DNA from: Acidimicrobiales bacterium
GTDB taxonomy: Bacteria > Actinomycetota > Acidimicrobiia > Acidimicrobiales > MedAcidi-G1
Assembly (NCBI GenBank): GCA_029242745.1
Contig: JAQWTI010000012.1
Span: 1 to 64,000, forward strand
Direction: 5' to 3'
DNA length: 64,000 bases
The notes below the pieces were generated by a model, which was not told where the DNA came from, ran no database searches, and was given only the letters and a program-made list of their open reading frames with translations. Below, piece after piece: positions 8,949 through 19,088 of the stretch; the stretch's first letter is position 1, and each line of letters starts with the position of its first letter. Both the position numbers and the translations under genes were made by a program.

Positions 8949-10109
8949 GTGGATCTGTTCGAGTACCAAGGTAAGCAGTTTTTTGCCCGCTACGGCATGC
9001 CAATTTCTGATGGCGAGATCGCCTTTACAGTGGATGAGGCTGTAGCAGCAGCTGAACGCCTAGGAACCCCGGTCATGGTTAAAGCCCAGGTTCATACTGG
9101 CGGACGGGGTAAGGCTGGTGGAGTCAAGTTTGCCGCCACGATTGATGATGTGCGCTCGCACGCCACATCCATCTTGGGTTTGGACATCAGCGGACACCTC
9201 GTAGGTCGAGTCTGGATCGAAAAGGCTTCCGATATCGCTGAGGAGTACTACGCCTCTTTCACCTTGGACCGGTCAGCCAAAAAGCATCTTGGGATGTTGT
9301 CGGTCGAGGGTGGCGTGGAGATTGAAACCGTGGCCGCTGACAACCCCGACGCCATCGCCAAAATCTGGATTGATCCTGTCGATGGGCTTGACGAGGCCAT
9401 GGCTCGTGACTGGGTAGGCGCTGCCGGCCTACCAGAGGCCGCTGTGGAAGGCACGGTGACCATCCTCCAGCAGTTGTACAGAGCTTATGTCGAGGGTGAC
9501 GCCGACTTGGTAGAGATCAACCCACTGATTCTGACTTCTGGGGGGCGGGTCCATGTTCTTGACGCCAAGGTCACGTTAGATGCCAATTCTATTTTTCGGC
9601 ATGCAGAGTACGCCGTCTATGACGAGACTCAGACTCGTGATGAACGTGAGACAGCGGCTCATGCTCGAGGCCTGCAGTACGTGGGCCTAGAAGGCTCGGT
9701 AGGTGTGATTGCCAATGGTGCTGGCTTGGCTATGTCTACGGTTGATGTGGTGAACCAGGTTGGGGGTAACTCGGCCAACTTCTTGGACATTGGAGGCGGT
9801 GCCAACGCCGAGGTCATGGCTGGTGCACTGGAGGTCATCAACAATGATCCAGCGGTGCGGTCTATCTTCATCAACATCTTTGGTGGGATTACCCGGGGTG
9901 AAGAGGTAGCCAAAGGCATTCTGGGCGCTCTTGAGCGCGTGGATATCGATGCCCCAATCGTGATTCGTTTAGACGGCACCAACGCTGACGAGGGACGGGC
10001 CATCTTAAAACCACATCTTTCTGAGAACCTGCAGATGGCACCGACCATGTTGGAGGCAGCCCGACGTTCTGTGGAGTTGGCTGACTCTGTTGAGGAGAAA
10101 GTCCTATGA
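8949..10109 (+). CDS. sucC: Succinyl-CoA ligase (ADP-forming) beta subunit
   Basis: Beta chain of succinyl-CoA synthetase, interconverting succinyl-CoA and succinate with nucleotide phosphorylation in the TCA cycle. The 386 residues match the family length. The ATP-grasp half starts MDLFEYQGKQFFARYGMPISDG and includes VMVKAQVHTGGRGKAGGVK. The CoA-ligase half contains GLQYVGLEGSVGVIANGAGL and FINIFGGITRGEEVAKG. The GTG start follows GGGAGG by a suitable distance. The stop overlaps the ATG of sucD (ATGA), giving coupled synthesis of the two subunits. sucCD followed by purN-purH is an order known from actinobacteria. Confidence 0.97.
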   Translation: MDLFEYQGKQFFARYGMPISDGEIAFTVDEAVAAAERLGTPVMVKAQVHTGGRGKAGGVKFAATIDDVRSHATSILGLDISGHLVGRVWIEKASDIAEEYYASFTLDRSAKKHLGMLSVEGGVEIETVAADNPDAIAKIWIDPVDGLDEAMARDWVGAAGLPEAAVEGTVTILQQLYRAYVEGDADLVEINPLILTSGGRVHVLDAKVTLDANSIFRHAEYAVYDETQTRDERETAAHARGLQYVGLEGSVGVIANGAGLAMSTVDVVNQVGGNSANFLDIGGGANAEVMAGALEVINNDPAVRSIFINIFGGITRGEEVAKGILGALERVDIDAPIVIRLDGTNADEGRAILKPHLSENLQMAPTMLEAARRSVELADSVEEKVL

Positions 10110-11005
10110 GTATTTTTATCGATGCTGAAACCAAAGTTGTCTACCAAGGCCTCACGGGTAGTCAAGGCCGGTATTACGGGCTTTTAAACCGCGATTACGG
10201 CACACAGGTGGTTGCTGGGACAAACCCCCGCAAAGCGGGGACTGATGTCGACGGTATTCCGGTGTATGCCTCGGTCGCTGAGGCCGTTGCTGAGTCCGGG
10301 GCTACAGCTTCGTGCATCTTTATCCCGGCACCTGGTGTGCGCGACGCAGTGCTGGAGGCGGCCGAGGGTGGAGTGCAGTTCATTGTTGCCATCACCGAGG
10401 GTGTACCAGCCCATGATGAAGCGGACTTATTCAATCGACTAAAGCGCGATCACCCTGGGGTACAGCTATTGGGCCCCAACTGTCCAGGAATTATCTCTCC
10501 TGGCCAGGCCAATATTGGTATTACTGCGGGACATATTGCCTTGCCTGGTGGTCCGGTGGGGATTGTTAGTCGTTCAGGCACCTTGACCTACCAAGCGTTG
10601 TATGAACTTCGTGAGAAGGGCATTGGTTGCACAACCTGTGTAGGAATTGGTGGTGATCCGGTGCCTGGAACGTCTTTTATCGATTGCCTTAGAGCTTTCG
10701 AGGCCGATCCTGAGACTGAGGCCGTAATGATGATTGGTGAGATTGGCGGATCAGCAGAAGAGGAAGCTGCTGAATTTATCGCTGAGCACATGACTAAGCC
10801 GATATCGGCCTACGTAGCCGGTGTGACAGCTCCTCCAGGCAAGAAGATGGGCCACGCCGGCGCCATCGTTTCCGGTGGTCGTGGTACCGCAGCGGCCAAG
10901 ATGGATGCCCTTCGTGACGCTGGTGTACGGGTGGGACTGAACCCCACCGAGGCTGGCGAACACATGGCTGACATCGTTTCAGAACTGACTACCAAACGGA
11001 GCTAG
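10106..11005 (+). CDS. sucD: Succinyl-CoA ligase (ADP-forming) alpha subunit
   Basis: Alpha chain of succinyl-CoA synthetase, carrying the CoA-binding Rossmann domain and the phosphorylated His. The 299 residues include GLTGSQGRYYGLLNRDYGTQVVAG (N-terminal CoA-binding domain), LLGPNCPGIISPGQANIGI, and GKKMGHAGAIVSGGRGTA near residue 250, which contains the active-site His. Length and motif order are normal. The ATG overlaps the sucC stop. The spacing of 36 nt to purN with its own -10-like box suggests purN has a separate promoter. Confidence 0.97.
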   Translation: MSIFIDAETKVVYQGLTGSQGRYYGLLNRDYGTQVVAGTNPRKAGTDVDGIPVYASVAEAVAESGATASCIFIPAPGVRDAVLEAAEGGVQFIVAITEGVPAHDEADLFNRLKRDHPGVQLLGPNCPGIISPGQANIGITAGHIALPGGPVGIVSRSGTLTYQALYELREKGIGCTTCVGIGGDPVPGTSFIDCLRAFEADPETEAVMMIGEIGGSAEEEAAEFIAEHMTKPISAYVAGVTAPPGKKMGHAGAIVSGGRGTAAAKMDALRDAGVRVGLNPTEAGEHMADIVSELTTKRS

Positions 11006-11028
11006 CAACAGCTTCGCGAGGGCACTGG

Positions 11029-11034
11029 TACGGT
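11029..11034 (+). promoter_or_regulatory. -10 box (TACGGT) before purN
   Basis: TACGGT lies 7 nt before the purN ATG and no Shine-Dalgarno sequence is visible in between. This is the leaderless-type layout repeated elsewhere in the window. No clear -35. Confidence 0.35.
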
Positions 11035-11041
11035 CGCCGAC

Positions 11042-11632
11042 ATGTCACTGGCGGTACTGGCCTCGGGAACCGGCTCAATTCTGGCTGCCATGGTTGAAGC
11101 CGATTTGCCTGTCGCCCTTGTGGTTGCAGACCGTCTGTGCCCCGCTGTGCGGTGCGCCGTCAGCCACGACGTGGAGGTTCTAGTGGTCCAACGTGAGTCG
11201 TTTGGGGCTGACTTCGACCGGGTCGGTTACTCGACGGTGCTGGCTGACCGGCTTACGGACCATGCCGTGACGATGGTGGCTATGGCTGGATTTGGAACCA
11301 TCCTGGGTCAACCCTTTCATGATCGGTTTGCTGGTCGGGTTCTCAATACTCATCCGGCCTTGCTGCCTGCCTTTCCAGGATGGCACGCTGTACGCGATGC
11401 TTTGACCGCTGGAGTTGGCGTTACGGGCTGCACTGTGCACCTAGCCACTCTGGAGGTTGATGCTGGTCCAATTCTTGCCCAAGAGGAGGTGCCGGTGTGG
11501 CCTGATGACGATGAGGCCTCCCTGCATGAACGTATCAAGGTGGTTGAGCGTCGTCTCTATGTTGACACGCTGCGGTCTATCCTCGACGGCGAAATTCTTC
11601 TCGAATCTGTATTTGAAGGAGCCAAGTCGTGA
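11042..11632 (+). CDS. purN: Phosphoribosylglycinamide formyltransferase
   Basis: Transfers a formyl group from 10-formyl-THF to GAR in de novo purine synthesis. The 196 residues contain the N-terminal LAVLASGTGSIL (phosphate-binding loop), the substrate/cofactor loop MAGFGTIL, the catalytic Asn and His in VLNTHPALLPAFPG, and the final catalytic Asp in VHLATLEVDAGPILAQEEVPV. The stop overlaps the GTG start of purH, so the two steps that consume formyl-THF are made together. folD two genes on supplies the cofactor. Confidence 0.95.
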   Translation: MSLAVLASGTGSILAAMVEADLPVALVVADRLCPAVRCAVSHDVEVLVVQRESFGADFDRVGYSTVLADRLTDHAVTMVAMAGFGTILGQPFHDRFAGRVLNTHPALLPAFPGWHAVRDALTAGVGVTGCTVHLATLEVDAGPILAQEEVPVWPDDDEASLHERIKVVERRLYVDTLRSILDGEILLESVFEGAKS

Positions 11633-13188
11633 GTCCACCAGCGACCCCTAGGCCTCCCCGAGCTTTGATATCGGTTTACGACAAGGCAAGGATCGTGGAT
11701 CTCGCCCAAGGCTTGGTGGAATTGGGCTGGGAACTCGTAGCGAGTGGTGGGACGACAACGCTTCTCTCTGGTCAGGGGATTTCGGTCACTGAGGTGGTCG
11801 AGATCACCCATGCACCGGAGATGCTGAATGGGCGAGTTAAGACACTTCATCCCGTGATCCACGGGGGCATCTTGGCCGACCGGTCTGACCCGACTCAGAT
11901 GAAGGACTTGTTGGACCGGGAGATCAGACCTATTGATCTGGTCGTTAGCAACTTCTACCCATTTTCGACTGATCCCGGGATCGATTCGATTGATATCGGT
12001 GGGCCTGCCATGGTTCGGGCCGCCGCTAAGAACCATGCGTTTGTTGGGGTGCTCGTTGACCCGGCTGACTACAGCGAGATATTGGCTGAGCTACGGGCTG
12101 ATGACTTGTTGTCCGAGAGGACACGTCGCCGTCTGGCCCGAAAAGCCTTTGCTCACAATGCGGCTTATGAGGCCGCCATCGTCCAGTGGTTTGATGGAGA
12201 TGAGTCGTCAGATCTGAATGTCGACCCATTGAAGCCGTCGATCCACTTGGCGTTAGAGCGGGTTCAGGACCTCCGGTACGGCGAAAATCCCCACCAAATA
12301 GCAGCTCGTTATCGCACTGTGGGGGTGTCAGGGTGTTGGGACACTGCTGTTACCCACGGTGGAAAAGCCATGTCGTATCTAAACCTCTTCGACACCGAGG
12401 CGGCTTGGCGGCTTGTATACGCTCTCGGAGCTTCAAATGGTCTGCAAGCGGACGAGCCGACGGCGGTGGTCGTCAAACACGGTAACCCCTGCGGCGTGGC
12501 AGTTCGCGCCAACGTCGCCGAGGCATGGTTGGCAGCCCACGAGTGCGATCCGGTATCAGCTTTTGGGGGCATCGTGGCTGTAAACCGAACGGTGACCATG
12601 GCCATGGCTAGGCCGTTGGCAGACGTGTTTACCGAGGTATTAGTGGCCCCGGGTTATGAGCCTGACGCCCTAGCCCATCTTAAGGGAAAGGCCAACTTAC
12701 GGATCTTGGAGGCTCAGGCGCCGACCTGGCCCGAACTTGACCTCCGTGGCATCGACGGAGGCCTACTGGTTCAGACTACAGACCGAGTTGTCGCCGATAC
12801 GTCACAGTGGGAAGTGGTTACCAAGCGGGAGCCCACGGGTGAGGAGTGGAGCGACCTGATATTTGCTTGGCTGGTGGCGGCCCGGGTGAGCTCCAACACC
12901 ATCGTGCTGGCCAAGGATCGCCAAGCGGTAGGTATCGGTGCTGGGCAGCAGAATCGCCGTGACGCCGGTCAGGTTGCCGCAGATAAAGCGGCTGGGCGAG
13001 CTGACGGCGGGGCATGTGCCAGTGACGCTTTTTTCCCGTTTCGTGACGGCCTCGACGTTGTGGCGGCGGCGGGAGCCACGGCGGTGGTCCAGCCAGGTGG
13101 TTCATTGCGAGACCACGAGGTGATCACAGCAGCCGACGAACAGAACATGGCCATGGTGTTTACCGGTGAGCGCCACTTCCGTCATTGA
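11629..13188 (+). CDS. purH: Bifunctional AICAR transformylase / IMP cyclohydrolase
   Basis: Catalyses the last two steps to IMP. The 519 residues show the N-terminal cyclohydrolase domain ([68 protein letters not shown]) and the C-terminal transformylase domain ([61 protein letters not shown], and a terminal FTGERHFRH). The GTG start is coupled to the purN stop. A gap of 79 nt then separates it from folD. Confidence 0.97.
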   Translation: MSPPATPRPPRALISVYDKARIVDLAQGLVELGWELVASGGTTTLLSGQGISVTEVVEITHAPEMLNGRVKTLHPVIHGGILADRSDPTQMKDLLDREIRPIDLVVSNFYPFSTDPGIDSIDIGGPAMVRAAAKNHAFVGVLVDPADYSEILAELRADDLLSERTRRRLARKAFAHNAAYEAAIVQWFDGDESSDLNVDPLKPSIHLALERVQDLRYGENPHQIAARYRTVGVSGCWDTAVTHGGKAMSYLNLFDTEAAWRLVYALGASNGLQADEPTAVVVKHGNPCGVAVRANVAEAWLAAHECDPVSAFGGIVAVNRTVTMAMARPLADVFTEVLVAPGYEPDALAHLKGKANLRILEAQAPTWPELDLRGIDGGLLVQTTDRVVADTSQWEVVTKREPTGEEWSDLIFAWLVAARVSSNTIVLAKDRQAVGIGAGQQNRRDAGQVAADKAAGRADGGACASDAFFPFRDGLDVVAAAGATAVVQPGGSLRDHEVITAADEQNMAMVFTGERHFRH

Positions 13189-13267
13189 ACTGTCTTCAGG
13201 ACGTCGGTCCTTGGAGACCCCCATTTACTACTAGCCCCAACCCTTGTGGGAGGTAACGTCACCTCGT

Positions 13268-14119
13268 ATGACCGCAAAACTTCTTGCAGGGGCACCAGTC
13301 GCTGAGGCTGTCCTTGATGATGTCCGTGCCCGGGTTGACGTCTTGAAGGCCGCTGGGGTAACCCCAGGTCTGGGCACCATCCTCGTTGGTGACGATGGTG
13401 CCAGCGCTGGCTACGTCCGGAAGAAGCACGAGACTTGCGAATCGGTTGGCATCGCATCACACCACATCCAAGTGGGGGCTGACGATCCTCCGGATGCATT
13501 AGATGAGGCGGTGGCCCGGTTCAACGCGGACCCCTTGGTCCACGCCTACATCATCCAGCACCCGGTGGCTGATGGCTTCGACTTCAATGCTGCCCTGTCG
13601 GCTATGGACCCCGCTAAAGATGCTGACGGCCTTCATCCGACCAACCTTGGTCGGCTAGTCCTTCAGCAAGATGGGCCGGTGCCGTGCACCCCGGCCGGCA
13701 TCCAAGCCCTATTTATCCATTATGAAATCGAGATCGTCGGCAAGCATGTGGTTGTTATTGGACGAGGTCCGACCTTGGGTCGACCGCTTTCGCTACTACT
13801 GACCACCAAGGCCCTAGGTGCCAATGCTGCGGTCACAGTTGTCCACTCAGCGGTGCCCAACCTGTCCGACCTAACTCGCGAAGCCGACATCGTCGTGGCT
13901 GCGCTGGGCGTGCCGTCGTTTGTGCAGCCCGAGATGGTCAGGCCAGGGGCTGTGGTAGTGAGTGGTGGTATTTCCTGGGAGGGGAAACGGCTTTTAGCCG
14001 ACGTGGACGAGTCAGTCGGTGAGGTTGCCTCGTGGATTACTCCCCGCCTGGGTGGAGTGGGTCCGACGACAGTGGCGATGCTCCTACGTAACACCGTCGA
14101 AGCCGCTGAAGCTTCTTGA
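13268..14119 (+). CDS. folD: Methylenetetrahydrofolate dehydrogenase / cyclohydrolase
   Basis: Bifunctional enzyme interconverting 5,10-methylene-, methenyl- and 10-formyl-THF, supplying PurN and PurH. About 283 residues. Y49 and K53 (SAGYVRKKHETCESVG) form the catalytic YxxxK, and GRGPTLGRPLSLLL is the NADP-binding segment (usual form GRSxxVGxP). TPRLGGVGPTTVAMLLRNT is the C-terminal signature. The substrate-binding QLPLP motif reads QHPVADGFD here, and the NADP and C-terminal signatures also deviate slightly, so this is a divergent FolD. The ATG at 13268 is preferred over the GTG at 13244 because MTAKLL is the usual beginning. A TAACGT box 8 nt upstream could serve as -10. Confidence 0.92.
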   Translation: MTAKLLAGAPVAEAVLDDVRARVDVLKAAGVTPGLGTILVGDDGASAGYVRKKHETCESVGIASHHIQVGADDPPDALDEAVARFNADPLVHAYIIQHPVADGFDFNAALSAMDPAKDADGLHPTNLGRLVLQQDGPVPCTPAGIQALFIHYEIEIVGKHVVVIGRGPTLGRPLSLLLTTKALGANAAVTVVHSAVPNLSDLTREADIVVAALGVPSFVQPEMVRPGAVVVSGGISWEGKRLLADVDESVGEVASWITPRLGGVGPTTVAMLLRNTVEAAEAS

Positions 14120-14281
14120 GGTAGTTCGATAGTTGCTCTCTCGGTTTGACGTGGGTTAATTTTGCGTCACGTCTGACTGCCGTCTGATTTTTTACTGAGT
14201 TGTCAGCTGGTCGGGAATCTGGCTTAAATCGCCGTTTCCTCGGATCGGGGTTTCTCTGAGCTCGCCGGTGTCGAAAATCGG

Positions 14282-14287
14282 TAGGGT
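14282..14287 (+). promoter_or_regulatory. -10 box (TAGGGT) before icd
   Basis: TAGGGT ends 7 nt before the ATG at 14295, with no Shine-Dalgarno between. The layout matches the other leaderless-type starts in this window. The preceding 160 nt after folD hold no gene. Confidence 0.4.
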
Positions 14288-14294
14288 CAGCGGC

Positions 14295-15491
14295 ATGGCA
14301 GAAAAGATCATCATGGGCGCGGACGGCGCCCTTCAGGTACCAGTCAACCCCATCATCCCCTTCATTGAAGGTGACGGGACCGGTATTGACATCTGGCCAG
14401 CAGCTCGCCTGGTATTGGACGCTGCGGCGGCCAAGTACGGCCATACCGTGGAGTGGCGAGAAGTTCTGGCTGGCGAGAAGGCATATAACGAGACCGGCGA
14501 GTGGCTTCCTCAGGAGACCGTCGAGATATTCACTGATTACCTGATTGGCATTAAGGGTCCGCTCACCACCCCCATTGGTGGTGGGTTCCGGAGTCTCAAC
14601 GTGGCAATACGTCAGATCCTTGATCTGTATGTCTGCCTCCGCCCGGTGCGCTGGTTCCAGGGCGTGCCGTCGCCGGTTAGGCACCCCGAACTGGTCGACA
14701 TGGTTATTTTTAGGGAAAATACCGAAGACATTTACGCTGGCCTCGAGGTGGAGGCGATGACTCCTGACGCCCTCAAGTTACGTGAACTTTTAGAAGATGC
14801 TTTTGGGTGGCAGATTCGTGAAGACGCTGGTATCGGTATCAAGCCAATTTCCAAGATGGGATCACAGCGTCTTCAGCGCGCAGCCCTCCAGTACGCCGTA
14901 GACCGTGGGCTCCCCAGGGTCCACTGGGTGCATAAGGGCAACATAATGAAGTTCACCGAGGGTGCTTTCCAAAAGTGGGGCTACGAACTAGTCCGTGAGG
15001 AGTTCGCTGACGTGGCAGTTGGGTGGGATGACTGCGGTGGTGAACCAGGCGATCGGGTTCTGGTGCAGGACACCATCGCCGACATTGCTCTCCAGCAGGT
15101 TCTTACCCGTCCAGCCGAGTTCGACGTCATCGCCACGATGAACTTGAACGGTGACTATCTCTCTGATGCACTGGCTGCCCAGGTCGGGGGTATTGGCATA
15201 GCTCCGGGTGGTAATGCCAACTATGTCACTGGACACGGAATCTTCGAGGCCACTCATGGGACAGCGCCAAAATACGCTGGCCAGGACAAAGTTAACCCTT
15301 CGTCAGTCCTTCTCTCAGGTGTGCTTATGTTTGAACACATCGGCTGGCAGGAAGCTGCGGATGACATCGTGCAGGCTGTGGAGTCAGCGGTCACCGACAA
15401 GATCGTGACCTATGACTTTGCCCGTTTGATGGATGGGGCTACCGAAGTGAAGTGCTCGGAGTTCGCCTCGGCTGTGGTCGACCGGCTCTGA
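14295..15491 (+). CDS. icd: NADP-dependent isocitrate dehydrogenase (dimeric E. coli type)
   Basis: Oxidative decarboxylation of isocitrate to 2-oxoglutarate in the TCA cycle. 398 residues. [20 protein letters not shown] is the N-terminal family signature. [22 protein letters not shown] contains the substrate-binding Ser and Arg residues. [28 protein letters not shown] and [20 protein letters not shown] complete the active site and cofactor region. The ATG at 14295 (MAEKIIMG) is chosen; upstream in-frame triplets would run through the -10-like box. It is the homodimeric class and not the 80-kDa monomeric enzyme found in some actinobacteria. Confidence 0.95.
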   Translation: MAEKIIMGADGALQVPVNPIIPFIEGDGTGIDIWPAARLVLDAAAAKYGHTVEWREVLAGEKAYNETGEWLPQETVEIFTDYLIGIKGPLTTPIGGGFRSLNVAIRQILDLYVCLRPVRWFQGVPSPVRHPELVDMVIFRENTEDIYAGLEVEAMTPDALKLRELLEDAFGWQIREDAGIGIKPISKMGSQRLQRAALQYAVDRGLPRVHWVHKGNIMKFTEGAFQKWGYELVREEFADVAVGWDDCGGEPGDRVLVQDTIADIALQQVLTRPAEFDVIATMNLNGDYLSDALAAQVGGIGIAPGGNANYVTGHGIFEATHGTAPKYAGQDKVNPSSVLLSGVLMFEHIGWQEAADDIVQAVESAVTDKIVTYDFARLMDGATEVKCSEFASAVVDRL

Positions 15492-15511
15492 GTTCCGAGT
15501 CTGGGTACACC

Positions 15512-17305
15512 GTGCCCGAAAGTGTGGTGCGCCGCGGTGTGCGGTTGGTTTGGCAGTCCTTGCGGCTACACCCTTGGGCCCACACCGCAGCGATTATGGG
15601 CGCCAACGTGTTCGCTCTAGCTGTCGTGGGTTTCACAGTCGTGATCGGGCGGATAACCGATGAGGTGATCATCCCCGGCCTAGACGGTGACGGGGTAACC
15701 CGAGGTTCGGTGGTTGGCGCAGTAATGGTGGTGGTGCTCGTTGGTGTGGTGCGGACCGCCTCGATAATGGTCCGGCGTTGGTTCAACATGCTGGCAACCG
15801 TAAAAACCCAACGCACTTGGCGCTGGGCTGTTACTGACCGGTTCCTCGATGTGCCGTTGGCCTACTACCGGTCCCGACCAGCGGGACAACTATTGGCCCA
15901 CGCTGACGCAGACGTCGAAGTCGCCACCTCGATGCTCAAGCCACTGGCATTCTCGCTTTCAGTGGTTGTGTTAGCCCTTGCTGCCTTGGTGAGCTTGCTG
16001 TTAGTACACCCGTTGTTCGCTCTGGTTGCCGTAGTGATGTTTCCCACACTGACCTTTCTCAATCGTCAGTTCACCCGGAAGGTGGAGGTTCCAGCGGCTG
16101 CCGGGCAGGAGGCTGTGGGGACGTTGTCAGGGATCGCCCATGAGAGCTTCGATGGCGTGCTGGTTGTTAAAACTCTGGGACACGAGAGGGTTGAACTAGA
16201 ACGATTCAGCAGTTCAGCCCGTGCCCTAAGAGAACATCGATTAGCGGTGGGTCGGCTCAGATCTAAATACGGGCCAGTGAACTATGCCCTGCCCCAACTG
16301 GGGATCATTGTCCTACTGATTGTGGGAGTCTGGCTGGTCGATAGTGGATCCGTGTCGATCGGTGACGTGGTCCGGGCTATGTCTCTGTTCAGCATCCTCA
16401 CCCTGCCGATGGAGATTCTCGGCTACCTATTCCAAGAGATGCCCCGCTCGGTGGTTGCTATGGACCGCATCAACGGGGTTATGGCGGAACCAGTCGAACC
16501 CCGCCCCAAAGCACCATTGACCTTCAAACACGGAACAGAGCGCGCGGTGGAGGTCGAATTTGATGCTGTGGGCTTCACTCATCCGGACGGCCTAGCAGTT
16601 CTTAACGGACTCAACTTCAGCCTAGAACCAGGTGAATCGGTGGCCCTAGTGGGTGCAACTGGCTCGGGTAAAAGCACGGCAGTGGCTTTATTGGCTGGTC
16701 TCGTGCCACCCACTGTCGGTGAGGTTCGCATCGGTGGTGTACCCACTACGGTGCTCGGCCCTGGGGGAGTAGCCGCCTCGGTGGCCACCGTCCTACAGGA
16801 GACCTTCCTGTTCGCCGACACTGTGCGGGCCAATCTGACGCTGGGGCGCGACGTCAGCGACGAAGAACTGGTCGGGGTGCTTACAGCAGCTTCGGCGGAT
16901 GGTTTTGTAACTGGACTAGAAAACGGCCTTGAGAGCGTGATTGGTGAGCGCGGAGTGACCCTGTCGGGTGGCCAACGCCAGCGTCTGGCTATCGCCCGGG
17001 CTCTGCTGCGTTGCCCCACCGTCCTTGTGCTTGACGACGCGACTTCGGCTATCGACCCGCTGATCGAGGAGGGAATCCTGGCCGCCCTGCGCCGCCCTAC
17101 CTTCGCTGCCGGGAATCGGATGACTCTGCTCGTAGTAGCCCATCGTCTAGCCACTATCCGCCTAGCTGACCGAGTCTTGTTCCTCAACGATGGGTCTATT
17201 GCTGCATCTGGAACCCACGAGGAACTCCTTGACGTTGAGGGTTATGCCACTTTGGCTCGTGCCTACGAGATGGCCGGAAGCCAACTACGTGGAGATGGAA
17301 ATTGA
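15512..17305 (+). CDS. ABC exporter, fused permease-ATPase (first half of pair)
   Basis: About 597 residues: an ABC type-1 transmembrane domain (six predicted helices, about residues 10-320) and a C-terminal nucleotide-binding domain. The Walker A is VGATGSGKSTAV, the Q-loop lies in VATVLQETFLFADTV, the signature is LSGGQRQRLAIARAL, the Walker B is VLVLDDATSAIDP with Asp instead of the catalytic Glu, and the H-loop is VVAHRLATI. The Asp after Walker B suggests a degenerate ATP site, typical of one partner in a heterodimeric exporter. The GTG at 15512 avoids overlap with icd; 15452 is an alternative. The stop overlaps the TTG start of the second half (TTGA). Confidence 0.87.
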   Translation: MPESVVRRGVRLVWQSLRLHPWAHTAAIMGANVFALAVVGFTVVIGRITDEVIIPGLDGDGVTRGSVVGAVMVVVLVGVVRTASIMVRRWFNMLATVKTQRTWRWAVTDRFLDVPLAYYRSRPAGQLLAHADADVEVATSMLKPLAFSLSVVVLALAALVSLLLVHPLFALVAVVMFPTLTFLNRQFTRKVEVPAAAGQEAVGTLSGIAHESFDGVLVVKTLGHERVELERFSSSARALREHRLAVGRLRSKYGPVNYALPQLGIIVLLIVGVWLVDSGSVSIGDVVRAMSLFSILTLPMEILGYLFQEMPRSVVAMDRINGVMAEPVEPRPKAPLTFKHGTERAVEVEFDAVGFTHPDGLAVLNGLNFSLEPGESVALVGATGSGKSTAVALLAGLVPPTVGEVRIGGVPTTVLGPGGVAASVATVLQETFLFADTVRANLTLGRDVSDEELVGVLTAASADGFVTGLENGLESVIGERGVTLSGGQRQRLAIARALLRCPTVLVLDDATSAIDPLIEEGILAALRRPTFAAGNRMTLLVVAHRLATIRLADRVLFLNDGSIAASGTHEELLDVEGYATLARAYEMAGSQLRGDGN

Positions 17306-19086
17306 TAGAGGGAGATCCTCGTCGGATCGACGGCGTCAGTGCTTTATCGGTGCTCCGACGAGGCCTCGCGGCTTCACCCGAGTTGCGGGTCGGGGCTGGC
17401 CAGACCGTGCTCATGGCTATGTCGGTTGCCGGAGGAAAGTTGCTGGTCCCCCTGCTGATCCAAGCGGTTATGGACCTCTCTATCACCGCCGATGGAATCC
17501 GCTTGGGCCGAGCGGCTGTCCTTTGCTCCTCGACAGTAGTTCTGGTGGTAGGAAGCATCTTCCTTGGGAAGGTGACCTACTTTCGGTTGGTTCAGACGGC
17601 TGAAAATGTGCTACTCGGCTTGCGGGTGCGTACTTTCGAACACATACATAAATTGAGTCTGGCCGAGCACTCGTCCTCAAGGAAGGGCGTACTCACTGCC
17701 CGGGTGACAAGCGACGTTGAGACGCTCACGCAGTTCGCTCAGTGGGGAGCCGTCGCTTGGGTCATCGACTCAGTCCAGATAGTAACCGTATTGATTATCA
17801 TGGTCGTCTACTCATGGCAGCTCACCTTGGTGGTGCTGTTGCTCCACTTACCGCTGTTACCCATTTTTCGGTGGATGCAGGCGCGTCAATTGATGGCTTA
17901 CGAGGAGCTCCGGACCCGGGTCTCGGACACTATGGGTGTGGTGTCCGAGTCGATCCACGGGGTCGAGGTGATTCGTGTGCATGGCCACCGGGAACCCATG
18001 CGGCGCCGGGTGCACCAGTCAATCGATGCCCAGTTTGATCAGCAGATGGTGGCTGCTAGGTATTTTTCACTGGTCCTACCTTTGAGTGACCTGTTCGGAG
18101 TGACAGCCATCGCCACAGTTATTGGTGCTGGTGTCTGGTGGGGCGAGGCCTGGGGTGTTAGTTCGGGCCAACTCGTGGCTTTCATCTTTCTTTGCAACCT
18201 TCTGGTTACGCCGATCACATCGTTAGGTGAGGTGCTCGACCAAACTCAAACCGCGCTGGCTGGCTGGTGGAAGATTCTCGACGTGCTCGACACTAAGGTG
18301 GACCTAGTCGATCCGTCTACGCCAGTGCCGCTGCCGACTGGAGCCCTCGGGGTGAGGGTTGAGGGGGTTGAGTTCTGTTACCGAACGGGTGGATTAGTAC
18401 TACAGGGGATCGACATCGACCTGTCGGCTGGCGCGTCTGTAGCCGTTGTTGGAGAGACCGGCTCAGGCAAGACCACATTTGCCCGTCTGCTGACCCGTCT
18501 GGCCGATCCCACAAGTGGACAGGTTTTGGTGGGTGGGGTGAATCTCAGGGATGTCTCTCCGGCTAGTCGGCGCCGGTCAATCCGGATGGTGCCTCAAGAT
18601 GGCTTTCTGTTTGACACCTCGGTTATAGACAACATCCGCTATGGGCGGGCTGGTGCCAGTGAGGAGAACGCGGTTGCTGCCATCGAAGCTTTGGGACTGA
18701 CGGACTGGGTGGGTGGTCTAGTTGATGGGATCCACACTCGTGTGGGTGAACGCGGTGAGGGACTGTCAGTTGGAGAGCGGCAGTTGGTTGCCCTAGCTCG
18801 GGCGCATCTGGCCGATCCGGGCCTGCTGGTGCTAGACGAGGCCACTTCAGCTGTAGATCCGGAGACCGAGACAACTCTGGAAAGAGCGATGGAACGTCTG
18901 GCTGCGGGACGGACCACGGTGAGCGTGGCTCATCGACTATCGACTGCGGAACGCTCGGATCTAGTACTGGTGTTTGACAACGGTCGAATCGTCGAGTCCG
19001 GACCGCACACGCAACTAGTAGACCAAGGCGGGATCTACGCCGGATTGCACGCCTCATGGCTGGGTGGAACCCGGCAGATGTTCTGA
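17302..19086 (+). CDS. ABC exporter, fused permease-ATPase (second half of pair)
   Basis: 594 residues with the same TMD-NBD layout as the preceding gene. Walker A VGETGSGKTTFARLL, Q-loop region IRMVPQDGFLFDTSV, a signature that reads LSVGERQLVALARAHL (SVGER for SGGQ), Walker B LLVLDEATSAVDP with the catalytic Glu, and H-loop VAHRLSTA. Together with its neighbour this predicts a heterodimer with one canonical and one degenerate ATP site, as in TM287/288 or BmrCD. Note that the catalytic Glu and the intact signature sit on opposite subunits, so one composite site combines both intact elements. The substrate is unknown. Confidence 0.87.
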   Translation: MIEGDPRRIDGVSALSVLRRGLAASPELRVGAGQTVLMAMSVAGGKLLVPLLIQAVMDLSITADGIRLGRAAVLCSSTVVLVVGSIFLGKVTYFRLVQTAENVLLGLRVRTFEHIHKLSLAEHSSSRKGVLTARVTSDVETLTQFAQWGAVAWVIDSVQIVTVLIIMVVYSWQLTLVVLLLHLPLLPIFRWMQARQLMAYEELRTRVSDTMGVVSESIHGVEVIRVHGHREPMRRRVHQSIDAQFDQQMVAARYFSLVLPLSDLFGVTAIATVIGAGVWWGEAWGVSSGQLVAFIFLCNLLVTPITSLGEVLDQTQTALAGWWKILDVLDTKVDLVDPSTPVPLPTGALGVRVEGVEFCYRTGGLVLQGIDIDLSAGASVAVVGETGSGKTTFARLLTRLADPTSGQVLVGGVNLRDVSPASRRRSIRMVPQDGFLFDTSVIDNIRYGRAGASEENAVAAIEALGLTDWVGGLVDGIHTRVGERGEGLSVGERQLVALARAHLADPGLLVLDEATSAVDPETETTLERAMERLAAGRTTVSVAHRLSTAERSDLVLVFDNGRIVESGPHTQLVDQGGIYAGLHASWLGGTRQMF

Positions 19087-19088
19087 CG

